DNA from: Sterolibacterium sp. | GTDB lineage: Bacteria; Pseudomonadota; Gammaproteobacteria; Burkholderiales; Rhodocyclaceae | DNA: 64,000 bases | NCBI GenBank assembly: GCA_028713555.1 | Contig: JAQTOA010000002.1 | Location: 124,001-188,000 of the forward strand | Reading direction: 5' to 3' | Part shown: positions 29,289-39,347 of the stretch, one piece after another | How positions within the stretch are numbered: position 1 is the first letter of the stretch | Layout: the number at the start of each line of letters is the position of its first letter | The notes under the pieces: generated by a model | Seen by the model: the letters and a program-made list of their open reading frames with translations, nothing else | Told to the model about the DNA's origin: nothing | The model's database searches: none | Position numbers and translations under genes: made by a program

Positions 29289-29603
29289 TCAGGACGTTTG
29301 CGCAACCACCCAGGCGAGATAGTCGGGCAAGCCGCGTTCGATTGGGACAGCGACGATTTCAGGAAGTTCGTAGGGGTGATGGGCAACGATTGCCGCCTCG
29401 AGCTCGGCGTAGCGCTCGCCCCGGGTTTTGATCAACAGGGGAACTTCGGGCGTATCCTCGATCTTGCCTTGCCAGCGATACACCGAGCGGCAGGGCGCCA
29501 GGATATTCACGCAGGCCGCCAATTCCTGTTCGACCAGCAGGGTGGCAAGTTTGTGGGCGCTTTCGGCGTCGGGCAGGTTGGTGATGACAAGCAATAGTGA
29601 CAT
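29289..29603 (-). CDS. cutA: Divalent-cation tolerance protein CutA
   Basis: VITNLPDAESAHKLATLLVEQELAACVNILAPCRSVYRWQGKIE...HPYELPEIVAVPI. Confidence 0.93.
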   Translation of the reverse strand: MSLLLVITNLPDAESAHKLATLLVEQELAACVNILAPCRSVYRWQGKIEDTPEVPLLIKTRGERYAELEAAIVAHHPYELPEIVAVPIERGLPDYLAWVVAQTS

Positions 29604-29720
29604 GCCGCCAATTTTACCCCGCTTGGGGGCGCAGCCCGCCTTGTTTGAGTGATAAGGGGGTTTCACCCCGGTTTTCCACACAGTTGCACAGATCGAAACG
29701 GTCGATAATGGGAGAAAATC

Positions 29721-31019
29721 GTGAGTGCGCCCGTCTGGAGTGAATCTTTGGCTCAACCGCAACAGGATTCCGAACAAAACCGGTTATCCCAGTCGCTAAC
29801 GGCAACGGGCGGAACCAGCACGGCTGCAGATGCGCGGGCGATTGCCGAGGCACAATCGGAAATTCAGGCTGAGCAGGCCGCCCTGGCACAAGCCCAGCAG
29901 CGGGAAGGGGCGGAACGCAATCTTACCTTGCAGTTTGCCAGCCGGGCCGAAGCGGAACGCGCGGCGGAAGCCGCGATCATCGAACGCATTGCCGCCGAGG
30001 GACGGCTTGCCATCGAAGCGCGGCGGCGTGGCAAAGCCGAGGCAGAGGCAAGACTGGCCGCGGAAGCGCGCCTGGAGACCGAGCGCCGCCTGGAGCAGAC
30101 GGCACGGGAGCGGCAAGCCAGCGAAAGCGAGGCGGCGACGCAGGCGGAAGCCCGCGAGCAGGCCGAGACGGAGAGCGTCGTCAGTGCCCGGCGCCGCGCC
30201 CAAGCCGATGCTTCCGCCATTGAGGCCGCCCAGCGGCGCACCGAGGCTGATCAGCGCAGGCAGCAACAAGCCGCGGCCCGGGTCATCGCCGAAGCCGAGG
30301 CGGAGCGTCTCGCCCGCGAGCGCATCGAGGCGGACGCTGTCGCTCTGGAAGCCTTCCGTTTGCGCGAGCAGAGTGAGAACGAAGCCAAGGCATTGGCGGA
30401 CATCCGCACGCGAGCCGACCAGATTCTGGAAACCCAGGCACATAATCTGGTTGCTGCCGAGCGGGCGGCCACGGCAGCAGCAGCGGCAAGAATCGATGCC
30501 GACAACCAGGCAACGAAAAAGGCACGCGACAAGCAGACGGCCGAGACTGAAGCACACCGCTGCAGCAAGGAAAGGCTAGAGGCAGAGCAACAGGCGGAAA
30601 CAGCCGCACAGGACCGCCAGACAGCCGTGGCGGAACTACAAGTGGAAACCACGGCGAGTCGCGCAGCGGCGAAACAGCTGGCTGCCACGCGCCGGGCGCG
30701 GCTCAAGCTGGAGTGGTCGGTACTGCGCGGCAGTCTGCGTCTCATGGGCTGGCGCCTGGTTGGGGGACTCAGCCTTGCCTTGCTATTGATTGGAATCGTT
30801 ATCGGCGTATGGGGGCGTAGTGCCGTCGGGAATTCCGCAAATTATTCGGTCGGATTAAATGGCAAGGGGGCGCTGGACAGCCTGTCTACCATGATCGGTT
30901 TCGTCCCGAATAGCGGTGAAAGTCCACGCTTGTCGCGAATCTCGTTGCGGCTGCGCCTGGACAGGGACATCGAGACTTTCGGCCGCAGAGTTGACCGTCT
31001 GCCGGGCAAACACGACTGA
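29721..31019 (+). CDS. Ala/Glu/Arg-rich long coiled-coil protein with one C-terminal TM helix
   Basis: 432 aa, GTG start with GGGAGA upstream; ~300 aa of AEAEARLAAEARLETERRLEQ-type heptads then LVGGLSLALLLIGIVIGVWG; directly abuts the flippase gene. Confidence 0.75.
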   Translation: MSAPVWSESLAQPQQDSEQNRLSQSLTATGGTSTAADARAIAEAQSEIQAEQAALAQAQQREGAERNLTLQFASRAEAERAAEAAIIERIAAEGRLAIEARRRGKAEAEARLAAEARLETERRLEQTARERQASESEAATQAEAREQAETESVVSARRRAQADASAIEAAQRRTEADQRRQQQAAARVIAEAEAERLARERIEADAVALEAFRLREQSENEAKALADIRTRADQILETQAHNLVAAERAATAAAAARIDADNQATKKARDKQTAETEAHRCSKERLEAEQQAETAAQDRQTAVAELQVETTASRAAAKQLAATRRARLKLEWSVLRGSLRLMGWRLVGGLSLALLLIGIVIGVWGRSAVGNSANYSVGLNGKGALDSLSTMIGFVPNSGESPRLSRISLRLRLDRDIETFGRRVDRLPGKHD

Positions 31020-32354
31020 ATGAATGCCTCTTGGCTAAAGTACTTACCCGGTTTTCTCCGCGAGAAACTCCAAGGGCGCCATCAACTGCAAGCCGTCCTC
31101 GGCAACAGCGGCTGGTTGTTCGCCGACAAGGCCGTGCGCATGGGCGGTGGTCTTCTGCTTACCATCTGGATTGCGCGCTACCTTGGCCCCGTCAGCTTCG
31201 GCCAGCTCAGTTACGCCATCGCCTTTGTCGCCCTGTTCGGCGCCATCGCCACCTTGGGGATGGATGGCCTAGTCGTGCGGGAACTGGTGCGCGAACCCGA
31301 AAATACGGATGAAATTCTCGGTTCAGCCTTCGGCCTCAGGCTGATCGGCAGTTGCCTCGCCGTACTGGTCGCGGTGCTTGGCGTCTGCCTGGTACGTCCG
31401 GGCGAAGCCGCGGCGCAGGCCTTGGTAGCTATCGTCGCGGTCGGTACGCTGTTTCAGGCAGTCGACATCGTCGATCTCTGGTTCCAGTCGCGCGTTCAAT
31501 CGCGATTCACGGTCATAGCGCGCAATTTGGCTTTTATCGCCATGCTGCTGATCCGGGTGGCGCTGATCCTGACCCAGGCCAGCGTGGCGGCTTTTGCCTG
31601 GGCCGCCAGCGCCGAGCTGGCCTTAGCGGCGCTGGCACTGGCGGTAAGCTTCCATTTTCAGGGCAGGGCATGGGCGGCTCTGCGGCCGCGCCTGGCGCGC
31701 ATGCGCGCCCTGTTCTCGGAAGCCTGGCCGCTGCTGGTGGCGAGCCTGGCGGTATTGGTCTATATGCGTATCGACCAGGTGATGCTGGCGGCCATGCTGG
31801 GCGAACGCGAAGTCGGACTGTATGCCGCCGCAGTGCGACTGTCAGAGATGTGGTATGTGATTCCCACTGTCCTCGTCAGTTCGGTGATGCCCTCCCTGAC
31901 CGAAGCCCGTGCCCGCTCAGAAGAACTGTACTACCAACGACTTCAGAGGCTATTCAACCTGCTTGCGCGCGCCGCTTACCTGGTGGCGATTCCTGTCTCG
32001 CTCTGCGCCGGTCCGCTGATGCGCCTGCTCTATGGCGAATCTTATGCTGCCGCCGGCACCGTGCTGGCCGTGCACGTGTGGACGGTAGTTTTCGTTTTCG
32101 TCGGTGTCGCCTATTCGCCCTGGATCATCAACGAACGCCGCTCGCATTACTTGATGCTGCAGACTTCGTCAGGCGCTTGCTTCAACGTGCTGCTCAACCT
32201 GTGGCTGATCCCCAGCCATGGCGCCGTCGGCTGCGCCATCGCCGCGGTCCTGGCGCAGGCGCTGGCGGTATGGCTGGCGAACAGCCTGTTCGCGCCAACA
32301 CGGCGCATCTTTCGCATGCAGGCCAAGGCCCTGCTTGGGGGATTGACGACATGA
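31020..32354 (+). CDS. Polysaccharide flippase (Wzx-like)
   Basis: 444 aa multi-TM; GWLFADKAVRMGGGLLLTIWIARYLGPVSFGQLSYA. Confidence 0.88.
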   Translation: MNASWLKYLPGFLREKLQGRHQLQAVLGNSGWLFADKAVRMGGGLLLTIWIARYLGPVSFGQLSYAIAFVALFGAIATLGMDGLVVRELVREPENTDEILGSAFGLRLIGSCLAVLVAVLGVCLVRPGEAAAQALVAIVAVGTLFQAVDIVDLWFQSRVQSRFTVIARNLAFIAMLLIRVALILTQASVAAFAWAASAELALAALALAVSFHFQGRAWAALRPRLARMRALFSEAWPLLVASLAVLVYMRIDQVMLAAMLGEREVGLYAAAVRLSEMWYVIPTVLVSSVMPSLTEARARSEELYYQRLQRLFNLLARAAYLVAIPVSLCAGPLMRLLYGESYAAAGTVLAVHVWTVVFVFVGVAYSPWIINERRSHYLMLQTSSGACFNVLLNLWLIPSHGAVGCAIAAVLAQALAVWLANSLFAPTRRIFRMQAKALLGGLTT

Positions 32355-33139
32355 AATCTTGTCCGATCTGCACGTCGAGGATGACAGAGGCTTTTAAGGC
32401 CACGGTCCTGCGTAAGTATGACGTCGTCTACTTTCGTTGTTCCGAATGCGGCTTGTTGCAGACGGAAGATGCCTACTGGCTTGACGAAGCCTATGCGGAT
32501 CCCATCGCCGCCGCCGACACCGGCCTGATCCAAAGAAACCTGAGCATAGCGGCCAAACTCTCGGCATTGCTCTATTTCTGTTGCGAACCGAAAGGCGCTT
32601 ATCTCGATGTGGCTGGCGGATACGGAATGCTGGTACGCCTGATGCGCGATATCGGTTTCGACTTCTATTGGGAAGACAAGCACTGCGAGAACCTTCTGGC
32701 CCGCGGTTTCGAGTCGGACAAGGCCGGCCGGAAATATTCGGCCCTGAGTGCTTTCGAAGTGCTGGAGCATGTCCATGATCCAGCCGCTTTTGTTTCCGAA
32801 CTGATGGCATACCATGGGGTTCGCACCCTGATCTTTTCCACCCAGACCTACGCTGACGATGTGCCTCCCAAAGATTGGTGGTATTACGCCTTCGAAACCG
32901 GTCAGCACATTTCCTTCTACCAGCCGGGGACTTTGGCGAGGGTGGCAACGCGGCTTGGGCTGGGCTTTCTTTCGGCTAACGGTTTGCATATTTTTACCGA
33001 TCGGACCGAGCGTTTCCACCATCTCAGGCTTCTGACCGGAAGCCTGGCGTACCCTGCCGCCGTTTACGCACGGTTCAGGCTGGGGTCCAGGATCATGACG
33101 GATCACACCATGCTGATGCGCACGGCAGGGCGAAAATAG
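32351..33139 (+). CDS. Class I SAM-dependent methyltransferase with N-terminal zinc ribbon
   Basis: MKSCPICTSRM...YFRCSECGLLQ; AYLDVAGGYGMLVRLMRDIG; FEVLEHVHDP; ATGA overlap with flippase. Confidence 0.85.
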   Translation: MKSCPICTSRMTEAFKATVLRKYDVVYFRCSECGLLQTEDAYWLDEAYADPIAAADTGLIQRNLSIAAKLSALLYFCCEPKGAYLDVAGGYGMLVRLMRDIGFDFYWEDKHCENLLARGFESDKAGRKYSALSAFEVLEHVHDPAAFVSELMAYHGVRTLIFSTQTYADDVPPKDWWYYAFETGQHISFYQPGTLARVATRLGLGFLSANGLHIFTDRTERFHHLRLLTGSLAYPAAVYARFRLGSRIMTDHTMLMRTAGRK

Positions 33140-33141
33140 GC

Positions 33142-34248
33142 ATGCGCATCGCCTTCGATCATCAGATATTCGGCTGGCAGAAGTATGGCGGCATTTCACG
33201 CTATTTCTATGAACTCGCCAGAGAGCTGGCGACGACCTGCGGGCAGGAGGTCGCGGTGTTTGCGCCGCTTTACGTCAATCGCTATCTGGCCGGAGCGCCA
33301 GACGAACTTCGCGTACTCGGCATACCGGTCCCCTGCTTGCCGAAATCGGGTCGCTTCTATCGTTTTGCCAATTCGTTGCTCGTCGCTCCGTTGCTGAAGC
33401 GCTTTCGGCCCGATATCGTGCATGAAAGCTACTATGCCTCGAAGGGTTTGGCGCCCAAGGACGCCAAGGTCGTCTTGACGGTATTCGACATGATCCACGA
33501 GCGTTTCAAGGAAAGCTTCTCCGCCTTCGATCCGGTCAGCCGTGAGAAGACTTTAGCGGTTCAACGCGCCGACCATGTAATCTGCATTTCGGAGCAGACG
33601 CGGAGCGATCTCGTCGAATTGCTCGACGTCGACCCCGCCAGGACTTCAGTGGTACATCTCGGTTTTTCCCTGACCAACCCGGCGGGTTGCCGGGAGACCA
33701 AGATCGAACTACGGCGACCCTTCCTGCTTTATGTCGGCAAACGGGGAGGGTACAAGAATTTCGAAGCGCTATTGCATGCCATTGCGGCATCGCCTCAGTT
33801 AAGTGCGGAATTTAGCTTGGTCTGTTTCGGTGGCGGCAAACTGACGGCCAAGGAGATGGAACTGATGCGTCGCCTCGGAATCCCCCCGGACCGAATAGTC
33901 CAGATTCCCGGCGGCGACGCCGTTCTGGCAGGTTTGTATCGATCCGCCAATGCCCTGGTTTTCCCTTCCCTCTATGAAGGCTTTGGAATACCGCCACTCG
34001 AGGCCATGAGCTTCGATTGCCCGGTGATTTGCAGTGGGGTCAGTTCCATTCCGGAAGTAGTGGGAGATGCCGCGGAAATGTTCGATCCCCACGAGCCGGA
34101 CGCCATGCGCATGGCCATCGAACATGTCGTCGGCGATGAGTCCTTGCGCCAGTCACTGGTGGCGCGCGGACGAAAACGAATCGAAACTTTCTCCTGGCAA
34201 CGTTGCGCCCAAGAAACCCTGGCGGTCTACAGCCATCTTCTGGGATAA
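33142..34248 (+). CDS. Glycosyltransferase family 4 (GT-B)
   Basis: MRIAFDHQIFGWQKYGGISRYFYELARELA; ALVFPSLYEGFGIPPLEAMSFDCPVICSG. Confidence 0.92.
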   Translation: MRIAFDHQIFGWQKYGGISRYFYELARELATTCGQEVAVFAPLYVNRYLAGAPDELRVLGIPVPCLPKSGRFYRFANSLLVAPLLKRFRPDIVHESYYASKGLAPKDAKVVLTVFDMIHERFKESFSAFDPVSREKTLAVQRADHVICISEQTRSDLVELLDVDPARTSVVHLGFSLTNPAGCRETKIELRRPFLLYVGKRGGYKNFEALLHAIAASPQLSAEFSLVCFGGGKLTAKEMELMRRLGIPPDRIVQIPGGDAVLAGLYRSANALVFPSLYEGFGIPPLEAMSFDCPVICSGVSSIPEVVGDAAEMFDPHEPDAMRMAIEHVVGDESLRQSLVARGRKRIETFSWQRCAQETLAVYSHLLG

Positions 34249-34365
34249 AGATGGTTGGTGGCGGTCGTTTGGGATGGCGCGATGGCCGTTCGAGATTAGA
34301 ATGGCGACGGGTTATCACCGATCCGATCTGCATGGCAGGGTACGTCGATTCAAGGGAGCGAAAGC

Positions 34366-35157
34366 ATAAAGATTTCAGTGATTACAGTCTGCTTCAATAG
34401 CCAAGCAACCATCGAAGACACCCTCAAATCCGTGGCCACTCAGACCTATGCGGATGTCGAGCATATCATCGTCGACGGTGGATCATCGGACGACACGATG
34501 GCCATCGTTAACAGCCACCGTGGGCATCTCGCCAGCGTTATCTCCGAACCCGACCGTGGCGTCTACGACGCCATGAACAAGGGTATCGCGCTGTCATCGG
34601 GCGATGTGGTCGGGTTTTTAAATGCCGACGACATCTATGCCGATCCAACTTCGCTGGAGTCTGTCGCACAAGCGTTCGAGGCGCCCGGGGTTGAGGCCTG
34701 TTATGCCGATCTGGTGTATGTCGATAAACAGGATATGAGCAAGATCGTGCGATATTGGCAGTCAAAGGAATATCGCTATGGAATGTGCAGAACAGGCTGG
34801 ATGCCGGCGCACCCGACTTTCTTTGTGCGGCGGCATGTTTACGAAAAATTCGGAACGTTCGACTTGCAATACAGATTGCAGTCCGACTTCGAGCTGACCA
34901 TGCGCTTGCTTGAAGTGCATAGAATCAAGTCGGTTTATATTCCGCGCATCCTGGTGAAAATGCGTACGGGAGGCATGTCCAACAATAGTTATTCGAACGT
35001 TCTCGAAGGCAACCTTGAAGCCTATCGGGCGTGCCAGAAACACGGCATGGGAGTTACACCGCTGTTTATTCTCCGCAAGATATGTTCTCGTCTGCCGCAG
35101 TTTTTCGCCAGACCGCCGATTTCGCAGAAGAAGGATCTGGAGCAGAAGGATGTCTGA
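34366..35157 (+). CDS. Glycosyltransferase family 2; likely ATA start at 34366 (first canonical start is GTG 34378)
   Basis: (M)KISVITVCFNSQATIEDTLKSVATQTYADVEHIIVDGGSSDDTM...GFLNADD; RBS-like AAGGGAG before ATA. Confidence 0.88.
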   Translation: MKISVITVCFNSQATIEDTLKSVATQTYADVEHIIVDGGSSDDTMAIVNSHRGHLASVISEPDRGVYDAMNKGIALSSGDVVGFLNADDIYADPTSLESVAQAFEAPGVEACYADLVYVDKQDMSKIVRYWQSKEYRYGMCRTGWMPAHPTFFVRRHVYEKFGTFDLQYRLQSDFELTMRLLEVHRIKSVYIPRILVKMRTGGMSNNSYSNVLEGNLEAYRACQKHGMGVTPLFILRKICSRLPQFFARPPISQKKDLEQKDV

Positions 35158-35187
35158 GAAATTAATCGGCTATCGGTCCGCATCCTG

Positions 35188-36189
35188 ATGATGCCGGTCA
35201 TGAGCTTGACCACCGAAGCCTTATCAACCTTGCCGTTTTGGACGACGGCACTCGGCCTCTATGCGCTGTTGCGCTCTGGCGGCGCTTGGCGTTTGGCGAT
35301 CGATAAGCCAAACCAACGTTCACTTCATGTCCGGCCAACCCCAAGGGTGGGTGGCGTAGTGCTGGTACCGGCATTTCTGACGGTGTGGATCGTGGCTTCC
35401 CTAGCCGATACCCTGTTGGTATTGCTGGTAGCAGGCCTTTGCGCAATGTCCTTCTTCGATGACCGGGCGGGCATCAGCATCATTCTGCGTTTTGGCGGCC
35501 ACCTCGCCGTGGCGGTCATGTTTGTGCTCTTTGGACTCGACATGGGTCATTTATTCTGGAGCGCGATAGCGATCCTGGCGCTAGTCTGGCTGACCAACCT
35601 TTATAATTTCATGGACGGATCAGATGGATTAGCCGGGGGTATGGCTCTGTTAGGCTTCTCTGCTTATGCCTGGGTTGCCGCTTCGCTTGACATGGAGTTG
35701 TCCTGCGCTTGCTGGTCCGTGGCTGCCGCTGCGGGCGGCTTCCTGCTGTTCAATTTCCCTCCTGCGAAAGTGTTTATGGGTGACGCCGGTTCGATTCCGC
35801 TTGGCTTTCTTGCTGCTGCATTCGGAATGCTCGGCTGGCAGAGAGGAATCTGGCCGGCGTGGTTTCCAGTCTTGGTCTTTTCACCTTTCGTGGTAGATGC
35901 CAGCGTTACCCTGCTGCGCCGAATCCTGCGCCAGGAACGTTTCTGGCAAGCCCATCGCGAGCATTATTACCAACGCTTGATCAGGATGGGGTGGGGGCAT
36001 CGGCGCACCGCCTGGTCGGAATATATGCTGATGGCGGGAGTAACAGCGAGTGCAGTGGCAGGACTGCGCCTGGGGACGCAGGCGCAGATGTCGATTTTGA
36101 TCGGCTGGACGATGATTTATGCAGGCATGATGTTGGCCATAGATGTCCTTTGGAGGCGTTTCATGCATTCCCCGGGTGAGGGTGCCTGA
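35188..36189 (+). CDS. WecA/WbpL/MraY-family undecaprenyl-phosphate glycosyl-1-phosphate transferase
   Basis: TPRVGGVVLVPAFL; LTNLYNFMDGSDGLAGGMA; FLLFNFPPAKVFMGDAGSIPLGF. Confidence 0.92.
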   Translation: MMPVMSLTTEALSTLPFWTTALGLYALLRSGGAWRLAIDKPNQRSLHVRPTPRVGGVVLVPAFLTVWIVASLADTLLVLLVAGLCAMSFFDDRAGISIILRFGGHLAVAVMFVLFGLDMGHLFWSAIAILALVWLTNLYNFMDGSDGLAGGMALLGFSAYAWVAASLDMELSCACWSVAAAAGGFLLFNFPPAKVFMGDAGSIPLGFLAAAFGMLGWQRGIWPAWFPVLVFSPFVVDASVTLLRRILRQERFWQAHREHYYQRLIRMGWGHRRTAWSEYMLMAGVTASAVAGLRLGTQAQMSILIGWTMIYAGMMLAIDVLWRRFMHSPGEGA

Positions 36190-38030
36190 TGTTGCGTACC
36201 TTGCTCGTCGTCATTCATGACTTGGTTGCCACTGCCTTGGCCTGGGCACTGGGATACTGGCTCCGCTTCAATTTGGACATTCCGCCTGTTTGGCAACATG
36301 GCATGCTGTTAACCCTGGTTTTCGTCGTCCCTCTGCAAGGCGTGATTGCTTGGAGTTTAGGTCTTTATCGCGGTATTTGGCGCTTTGCCAGCCTGCCTGA
36401 TCTCAAGCGCATCATCGCGGCAGTGGGGGCGAGCGCCCTGGCTGTGCCGATGTTGCTGTACATGCTGCAGATGTTGTCCGATGTGCCCCGTTCGGTATTG
36501 CTGCTGTATCCGGTTCTGCTGATAATATTCATGGGCGGTAGTCGCTTCATCTATCGTTCGTGGAAGGATGGGCATCTGCTCGGTTTTCGCGATGTTACAG
36601 GCGAACCGGTGTTGGTGTTGGGAGCAGGGGAAGCGGCGCTGTCCCTGTTGCGAGAGCTTGCCCGCAGTCGGCAGTGGCATGTGGTCGGATTGCTGGACGA
36701 TGATCCTGACAAATACAAACGCCTGCTTCACGGCGTACCCGTGCTCGGACCTCTCTCCGGAATTGCCGAACAGGCTCTCGCTCACGGCGTGCAGCAAGCG
36801 ATCATGGCCATGCCTTCAGCCACGCCCGCCGCCCGTCGGCGGGCCGCGAAACTGGCCACTGAAGCTGGCCTGACCTTGCTGACCGTGCCGGCATTCGAGG
36901 ACCTTCTTTCCGGGCGAGTTGCCATTTCGCAAATGCGCAAGGTAGAGCTTGAAGATCTTCTTGGGCGCGATCGGGTGCAACTGGATGAAGCGGGTTTGCA
37001 TGGTCTGCTTACCGACCGGGTGGTGCTGGTCACCGGCGCCGGGGGTTCGATCGGTTCCGAGCTATGCCGCCAGATCGCCCGTTACTCGCCGCGCTTGCTG
37101 ATATTTTTTGATATTTCGGAATACGCGATATATCGCATCGAGCAGGAGTTCAGCAAACAGTTTCCTCTGGTTTCAATTGCCTGCCTGGTAGGCGATGTAC
37201 GTGACGAAACCCGCCTGGATGAGGTTTTTGGCGCGTATCGACCCAACATCGTGTTCCATGCCGCCGCCTACAAGCATGTACCGCTGATGGAGAACGAGAA
37301 TGCTTGGCAGGCACTGTGCAACAATGTCCTCGGTACTTGGCGCGTGGCACGCACGGCGATAGAGCATGGTGTCAGTCGATTCGTGTTGATTTCCACGGAC
37401 AAGGCAGTGAATCCGACCAATGTCATGGGCGCCAGCAAGCGTTTGGCGGAAATGGTCTGCCAGGCTTTGAGCAGAAACGTGCAGGGAACTGCGTCCGCGA
37501 CCTGCTTTGTGATGGTACGCTTCGGTAACGTGCTTGGCAGCAGCGGCAGCGTTATCCCGAAGTTCCGCGAACAAATTGCCTGGGGTGGCCCTGTCACGGT
37601 GACCCACCCGGATATCGTGCGCTATTTCATGCTCATTCCCGAGGCAGCGCAACTGGTCTTGCAAGCCGGATTGATGGGGCAAAACGGCGAGATTTTCGTA
37701 CTCGATATGGGCGAGCCCATCAGGATAGTCGATCTAGCGCGCGACATGATCCGGCTCTCGGGCTTTACCGAAGAAGACATTCGCATAGAGTTTACCGGCT
37801 TGCGGCCGGGCGAGAAACTCTACGAGGAACTGCTGGCCAACGGAGAAACGACGCAGCCGACGCCGCATCCCAAGTTGCGTGTGGCACGGGCGGATCCCTT
37901 TGGCGATAATGCTTGGCTGGCGGAACTGCATGACTGGCTGATTCAGCCGGTTCTGGATACGGCGTCAGTCAAGGCGGGATTGGCAGCGCGAATTCCAGAG
38001 TACCACCCTTCACCATCCGCTAGCGAGTAG
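36189..38030 (+). CDS. Membrane NDP-sugar epimerase/dehydratase (WbpM/CapD/PglF family)
   Basis: N-terminal TM helices; VLVTGAGGSIGSELCRQI; RFVLISTDKAVNPTNVMGASKRLAEM. Confidence 0.93.
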   Translation: MLRTLLVVIHDLVATALAWALGYWLRFNLDIPPVWQHGMLLTLVFVVPLQGVIAWSLGLYRGIWRFASLPDLKRIIAAVGASALAVPMLLYMLQMLSDVPRSVLLLYPVLLIIFMGGSRFIYRSWKDGHLLGFRDVTGEPVLVLGAGEAALSLLRELARSRQWHVVGLLDDDPDKYKRLLHGVPVLGPLSGIAEQALAHGVQQAIMAMPSATPAARRRAAKLATEAGLTLLTVPAFEDLLSGRVAISQMRKVELEDLLGRDRVQLDEAGLHGLLTDRVVLVTGAGGSIGSELCRQIARYSPRLLIFFDISEYAIYRIEQEFSKQFPLVSIACLVGDVRDETRLDEVFGAYRPNIVFHAAAYKHVPLMENENAWQALCNNVLGTWRVARTAIEHGVSRFVLISTDKAVNPTNVMGASKRLAEMVCQALSRNVQGTASATCFVMVRFGNVLGSSGSVIPKFREQIAWGGPVTVTHPDIVRYFMLIPEAAQLVLQAGLMGQNGEIFVLDMGEPIRIVDLARDMIRLSGFTEEDIRIEFTGLRPGEKLYEELLANGETTQPTPHPKLRVARADPFGDNAWLAELHDWLIQPVLDTASVKAGLAARIPEYHPSPSASE

Positions 38031-38033
38031 GGG

Positions 38034-38840
38034 ATGGCGACTTACGCTATAGGCGATATCCAGGGCTGTTTTGATGCGCTGCAACGGCTGCTGGACAGAT
38101 TTGAATTTGACCGGCGCCGTGACCGGCTTTGGCTGGTCGGTGATTTGGTCAATCGCGGTCCCCAATCCCTGGAAGTGCTGCGTTTTGTCCGCAACCTTGA
38201 CGATTCGGCGGTCATCGTACTGGGTAACCACGATCTGCACCTGATTATGCTGGCGGAGGGCAACTCGCGCTCACGCGAGGAAGATACGCTTGAGGCAATA
38301 TTAAACGCTCCTGACCGAGACGAACTGGTCGCTTGGCTACGCCGGCAGCCACTGCTGCATGTTGAAAACGGCTTCGCCATGGTGCATGCCGGCCTGTTGC
38401 CGCAATGGAGCGTAAAGCAAGCCCAGGCTCTATCTGGCGAAGTCGAGTCCGCATTACGCGCCAGAAATTATCGCGATTTCCTGATTCATATGCGGGGCAG
38501 CGAACCGCCAGCCTGGCATGACAATCTGGCGGGATGGGCGCGGCTTCGAGTGATCGTCAATGCAATGACCAGAATGCGTTTCTGCACCCCTAACGGCAGA
38601 ATGGAGTTTCGTAGCAAGGGCAAGGTGAATAGTGCGCCACCCGGCTATCTGCCTTGGTTCGATGCACCGCAGCGCCAGAGTGCCGACCATGTGTTGGTTA
38701 CCGGCCACTGGTCGGCGCTTGGCTTAAAGCTGACCGACAGATTGTTGGCGCTTGACTCCGGCTGTTTCTGGGGCGGCCATCTGACTGCCGTGCGCCTGGA
38801 AGATCAAGCCATATTCCAGGTCGACTGCCGCGCTACGTGA
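38034..38840 (+). CDS. apaH: Symmetrical bis(5'-nucleosyl)-tetraphosphatase
   Basis: MATYAIGDIQGCFDALQRLLDRFEFD...LVGDLVNRGPQSLEVLR...VLGNHDLHLI. Confidence 0.95.
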   Translation: MATYAIGDIQGCFDALQRLLDRFEFDRRRDRLWLVGDLVNRGPQSLEVLRFVRNLDDSAVIVLGNHDLHLIMLAEGNSRSREEDTLEAILNAPDRDELVAWLRRQPLLHVENGFAMVHAGLLPQWSVKQAQALSGEVESALRARNYRDFLIHMRGSEPPAWHDNLAGWARLRVIVNAMTRMRFCTPNGRMEFRSKGKVNSAPPGYLPWFDAPQRQSADHVLVTGHWSALGLKLTDRLLALDSGCFWGGHLTAVRLEDQAIFQVDCRAT

Positions 38841-38875
38841 TCTCAAGTCACTCAGGCCGGCTCTAGTGCCCGTTT

Positions 38876-39337
38876 TCAATGGCTAACGCGCGTCTTTCCT
38901 CCGCCGGAAAGTACGCGCACCCGGTCCCCGATGCGGAACTGTTCATCAGCTTCCTGGGTAATGGCGCTCATCGAACCATTGTCAAACTTGATGGTGATTT
39001 CGAAACCGGCTTTTTTAGTCATGCCTTCTTCGATAGCATGGCCCGCGACTGCGCCACCTACCAAGCCAAGGATGGTACCGACCGCCGAACCACGCTCGCC
39101 GCCGCCGACGTTGCTGCCGGCAATGCCGCCGATCACCCCGCCCACAGTCGAACCCGCACCGGATTTAGTACCTTCGATAGTGACTGACCTGACGCTTTCC
39201 ACTACCCCCATGCGCACGTTCATTTCACGCTGTGCCTGGCCCTGCGAATAACTGCTGCCGGACTGGCTGGTGGCACAACCAGAGAGCATCAGTGCGCATG
39301 CGGCAAGCGTGATCAAAGTAAAAATAGTTTTGTTCAT
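38876..39337 (-). CDS. Glycine-zipper outer-membrane lipoprotein (SlyB-like)
   Basis: MNKTIFTLITLAACALMLSGCATS lipobox; GGVIGGIAGSNVGGGERGSAVGTILGLVGGAVAG. Confidence 0.88.
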   Translation of the reverse strand: MNKTIFTLITLAACALMLSGCATSQSGSSYSQGQAQREMNVRMGVVESVRSVTIEGTKSGAGSTVGGVIGGIAGSNVGGGERGSAVGTILGLVGGAVAGHAIEEGMTKKAGFEITIKFDNGSMSAITQEADEQFRIGDRVRVLSGGGKTRVSH

Positions 39338-39347
39338 TTCGGTTTCC

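Noticed and set aside
29796-30579. Long antisense and alternate-frame ORFs (253 aa minus, 249 aa plus) over the coiled-coil gene
   Set aside because: Shadow ORFs from high-GC, repetitive Ala/Glu/Arg codons; the sense frame has coherent heptads and an RBS.
31352-32350. N-terminal extension of the 595-aa ORF (31352-33139)
   Set aside because: First part is an alternate frame within the flippase; the methyltransferase starts at ATG 32351 with ATGA coupling.
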